A stretch of 64,000 nt of DNA from Ephydatia muelleri (lineage: Eukaryota; Porifera; Demospongiae; Spongillida; Spongillidae). The stretch is from assembly GCA_013339895.1 (NCBI GenBank), contig JABACO010000016.1, forward strand, positions 555,694 to 619,693. Direction: 5' to 3'. Numbering within the stretch: position 1 is the first letter of the stretch; every line of letters starts with the position of its first letter. Positions 60,801-64,000 of this stretch are shown one piece after another. The notes under the pieces are model-generated. The model had not been told where the DNA came from, made no database searches, and worked only from the letters and a program-made list of their open reading frames with translations. The position numbers were made by a program, and so were the translations under genes.

Positions 60801-63800
60801 TCAGCATTGCAATTTCATGTGTGCTGCCTCTGCTATGTGTGGCTTTGCATTCCTACAGTGTAGTTGTATGTGTGGCTCTGGGGTCACTGCATTGGTTGTT
60901 GTTACACCCAGAATCAGCCAAGTAGTTGGAGGGTTAAACCTATGCAAAGGCTAAGAATGCTCCATACAGGCTTGAATGACCCCCTGCATGCCCCATAAAC
61001 AGGCTAACACAACATTAGTCTGACCTTCTGAATGACAATGCTACATGTCCCCCCTCCCCCTCCCCTAACTACACACAACTGGCAATGTAGATGCAAACAC
61101 AACTTGCAATGTTGAGGCACACATAACTGAATATGCAAAGGCACACGCCACTTTTAAAGGGGAGGACACACATCTTTGCAATGCACGGAACACAAGTAGC
61201 AATGCAGACACAGACACACACAACTAGCAATGCAGAGGTACAGACAACTAGCAATGCAGAGGCACACACAACTAGCAGTGCAGAGGCACACACAACTAGC
61301 AATCCAGAGGCACACACCACTACCAAAATAAAGGACACACTCTTTCAAAGCACTAAGGCACAACTAGCAATGGAGAGGCACACATAACTACCAAAATAAA
61401 GGACGCACATCTTTCAAAGCACTGAGGCACAACTAGCAATGCAGGCACACACAACTAGCAATGCAGAGGCAGACACAGCTAGCAATGTAGAGGCACACAC
61501 AACTAGCAATACAGAGACACACACAAGTACCAATGCAGAGGCAACGCAGGGGCACACACATCTACTGTTACAGACAGGCCATTAACAATAGCCTCACCTG
61601 TTGTTAACTAGCACTCTGAAAGACCTGTACATTAATCAGAAAACCGATCAAGCTTGAGCTAGCGTATTACTGCGCACGCACAAATGAAAAACATTTATAT
61701 CAGGGAGAGATTGGTTTGGGGATTTATAAATGGAAGGTGTTGTTATTAGCCTGCAACCACTCACCCATGTAGTTGAAAGTGTTGTACAAAATGTATGCTG
61801 GTTTGTTGTGTAATAAATTGTGGGCTAGTTGCATCACGTGTGTGGCAACAAGCTTGGTCTGGACCCCGGAAGTATGCAAACGTGCTGTTGTATTACGTGA
61901 GTCAATCAATTTTTGTAGGTGTGAGGGGCTCATAAGCTAAGTCAGTTCATGACGTAAGACGATTGGCTCATAGCGATTTGGTCTGAAAACTTAGGTGATG
62001 CAATGTGCATGTGCAAGGGTGGTGAAAAAAGTTGTCACATGTTATCTACGGGCAACAGTAAAATCTTAATAGAGGTCTAGATTAAATAATGTTAATAAAT
62101 AAACATTAACCAAACCAGTTGACAGAAATTTGCCTATCGGCAGCATGTTAATTTCAAAATCTCCGATTTTTTACTCCATCAGGTCAAAAGTTATTGCCAT
62201 TTAAAACCTTTGCCTTCCACGCGCTCAATACACATATCATAATCAGACCGATTTATTGTAGATTCTAAACTTGTTTAAAAATCAATTTAAAAAAACAAGA
62301 TGACCGCCTATATATGGGCCATTTCTGGATATGCCATGCTGCTGCATGTGCACACTGTTTTATCTACACTACATGGGGGTATATTCTGGACAGATGGGGT
62401 TGGTATGGTAATCTACCTGGGGTTATGCCCTAGGGTAGATATTAGCGTCTGCCATAATCTACCCGATTGTGTACTTCAAGCGGTGACAGCCTGTGACCAA
62501 ACAGTATACAGAATTAATTAGTGTGGTAGGCAACATTACCTCATCTTATGCAGTTAAATGTATGGCTTTCGCCTTAACCCCCAAAACGGTGTATAGAGGA
62601 CGACTGTACATTGACTTGACCTTTTAATTTGCTTTACCATCCTATTTAAAGTGTTCTGGTGATATCTAATCTGACACTGGAGTGTACGGGAACATTGTAA
62701 GGTCCCCAAATAAGTGTATAGTAGAACTGGGGGGGGGGGGGGGGGGGGGGGGGAGGGTCCAAGCCTCTCCCGTAAGTTGTTTGTAATGCGGGATCCACAA
62801 TATCACTGGAAGCTTTCTCTTCTTCTTCCCGATATTTAAAGGCTATAACCATTATCCACGATAACTTATGATGGACATGTTCCACATCTTAGTTAACTGC
62901 ATGGTACATGCTAATTATAATTCACTTCTTGAAGCAGTCAATCCTCTTGTACTTTAAGCAAGCGGCTATGCATGTGGTTAAGGTTGGCTGTTCACCATCC
63001 AACCAAATTTATAGCTCATCTGGATTGTTCTGTTCAAAAGACATGCACCTTAGGTTGTATGGCTGTAGCTTGATCATTATATGATGCTACACTGAACCAA
63101 ACTGTGTGAATTTATTTAATGCAGTAATTGGCCTGTACTACATTTACGCTTATTTTGTGCGCTATCCAAGCACCAACAGTTGTAGTTGCTGAAAGCTTCA
63201 CATGGAAAGGGAAACATTCTCCTCCACGGAATATCCCCAACCTCCCCTTTCATAATTAGTCACTTGGAATATATATGTAACTCCAACTCTCCTTACCGCA
63301 CTCACATAATGGATCCCTCTTCCAATGTTTATATATCATTCTACACCTATGTATAGGTCTGGAGTGGAGCCTAGCTGCGTTCTCTGCTTAGCGAATTTAA
63401 ATCTGTATTCTGTAGTGATATTTACAGTGCATGTGTTATGGCTTTGTTAGAGATACGTCTACTTATCAACGTGAGCTGTGTTCATCATATTTAGATTTGA
63501 GAATGAACATGACAATGTATAATAACAAGTACTTCTTTCGTGACTTCCTCCGTTACTATATTTGGGTTGAGGCTAAAGAAGTGATTTGGTTAAACTGGAC
63601 CTGGAGCTACAGTGGTGCATAGATTCTGTTCCTTTACTAGGTGTGGTCTAAATATGGTGTCAGTAATCTTAAGTTGTGAATAGTGTATGCATGTAGTGTA
63701 TACCTTTCAAACCTGTCAGAGGAAATGTATGAAACCACATGTGAGCACCTTGTTTATCTAATTGCAGGTCGCGAGAACCATCAGTTGAGAAGGATTGAAA

Positions 63801-64000
63801 AAAACAGAGCAACTTCACTCCATCAGTTCCCAACTGCCAATCCCAACATAGATGTCCAGCCTTTAAGCATGGATCCAGCCAATAAAGACTATCTTGCATT
63901 TACACTCCTCAATCACACCACAGGGGAAGAGATTGGTCGCTTTCGTGCCGATGATTTTGCTCAAATGCGCTCTTTCATGGTTGCTCTTGGGGCAACAGGA
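57868..64000 (+). CDS. gene C: third PH/Gly-rich paralogue, 5' part only (runs off the edge)
   Basis: Exon 1 57868-58060 (donor GTAAG, phase 1) and exon 2 from 63768 (acceptor ATTGCAG) to beyond the window. Exon 1 encodes AEQQIPATQ, PPPPSIFREGFIYP and GYLRRRTTILKRWKREW, nearly identical to gene B. Exon 2 starts GRENHQLRRIEKNRATS and continues through DYLAFTLLNHTTGEEIGRF, again PH-like. The 5.7-kb intron is far longer than in A (398 bp) or B (1.46 kb) because of inserted repeats. Gene B's start codon is CTG here, so translation probably begins at the in-frame ATG 57868 (MYGSMRQVSS) or 57880. Most of the protein lies outside the window. Confidence 0.75.
58188..58355. repeat. segment duplicated at 28110-28286
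   Basis: Inside gene C intron 1, with GTGTACATTATGCGTGTACC and CCGTATAAAATAACGG marking the ends of the match. See the relic at 25255-28286. Confidence 0.65.
58947..59690. repeat. dispersed repeat, copy 2 (matches 45650-46440)
   Basis: Same order of blocks as copy 1 in gene C intron 1, with indels; ends directly before the Foldback-like element. Confidence 0.85.
59696..61721. mobile_element. 2-kb Foldback-like element with tandem-repeat arms
   Basis: Outer ends CCCAAACCAACCTCTCCCTG and an inverted counterpart at 61702-61721 are followed inwards by matching AAGCTTGATCGGTTTTCTGA, TTAACAACAGG and AACAGTAGATGTGTGTGCCC sequences. The left arm then holds about 38 copies of a 24-bp unit (CTCTGCATTGCTAGTTGTGT plus GTGC) up to about 60770. 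The right arm (about 61075-61560) holds degenerate units in reverse orientation. A 300-bp non-repetitive middle separates them. No target duplication is obvious. Long open frames (repeats of CASALLVV) are by-products of the 24-bp period. Confidence 0.85.
61722..63767. other. rest of gene C intron 1
   Basis: AT-rich intron. It includes the dispersed-repeat copy at 62243-62335 and a poly-G run. The last about 60 bp before the acceptor resemble the intron end of gene B (CACATGTGAGCA, CTTGT). No gene seen. Confidence 0.6.
62729..62753. repeat. poly-G run (25)
   Basis: Uninterrupted G homopolymer in gene C intron 1. Confidence 0.97.

Noticed and set aside
59832..60863. 343-residue frame of CASALLVV/CVCLCIAS repeats
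   Set aside because: The 24-bp repeat period keeps all frames open; it is the arm of a Foldback-like element.

Overview
This window is eukaryotic DNA, most likely from an early-branching animal. A sponge is my best guess, at low confidence. It has an intron-bearing Abl-family tyrosine kinase, GT-AG introns with readable phases, long CA/GT, GA and TATG microsatellites, many poly-G/poly-C runs, DIRS-type, Gypsy-type and R2-like retroelements, and several DNA transposon families. Nothing prokaryotic is visible.

Layout. (1) 0.5-5.6 kb, minus strand: an Abl-type kinase gene (myristoylation signal, SH3, SH2, kinase). Its introns hold CA repeats and a 20-bp minisatellite with a higher-order pattern. 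The gene may continue past the left edge. (2) 5.9-8.9 kb: two DNA transposons of one family, one nested in the other, each with terminal inverted repeats and a 7-bp target duplication. (3) 11.4-21.4 kb, plus strand: two head-to-tail paralogous genes (A and B). Each has a small first exon and a giant second exon. They encode a split PH domain, a Gly-rich/collagen-like stretch, a beta-sandwich-like region and a conserved C-terminal region. A third paralogue (C) starts at 57.9 kb and runs off the right edge. (4) 21.7-57 kb: an island of mobile DNA between genes B and C. It contains a decayed R2-like LINE, a third 7-bp-TSD element carrying a nested hAT element, a Gypsy fragment, foldback hairpins, an OTU-protease/basic-repeat transposon-like locus, a nearly complete DIRS element, a second DIRS recombinase broken into minisatellites, and a very GC-rich satellite block. 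(5) 57.4-64 kb: gene C, whose 5.7-kb first intron holds a 2-kb Foldback-like element with arms built from 24-bp tandem repeats.

Interpretation. The A-B-C family looks like a tandem array that was later spread apart by transposon insertion. A relic promoter/intron segment at 25.3-28.3 kb matches the 5' region of gene C and suggests a lost fourth copy. A and B share a nearly identical internal tract, pointing to recent gene conversion. The strongest candidates for undescribed biology are the PH/Gly-rich paralogue family and the 7-bp-TSD transposon family, whose copies can be dated by nesting. The splice models and homology calls come from reading the sequence and from memory of protein families. 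No searches were run.
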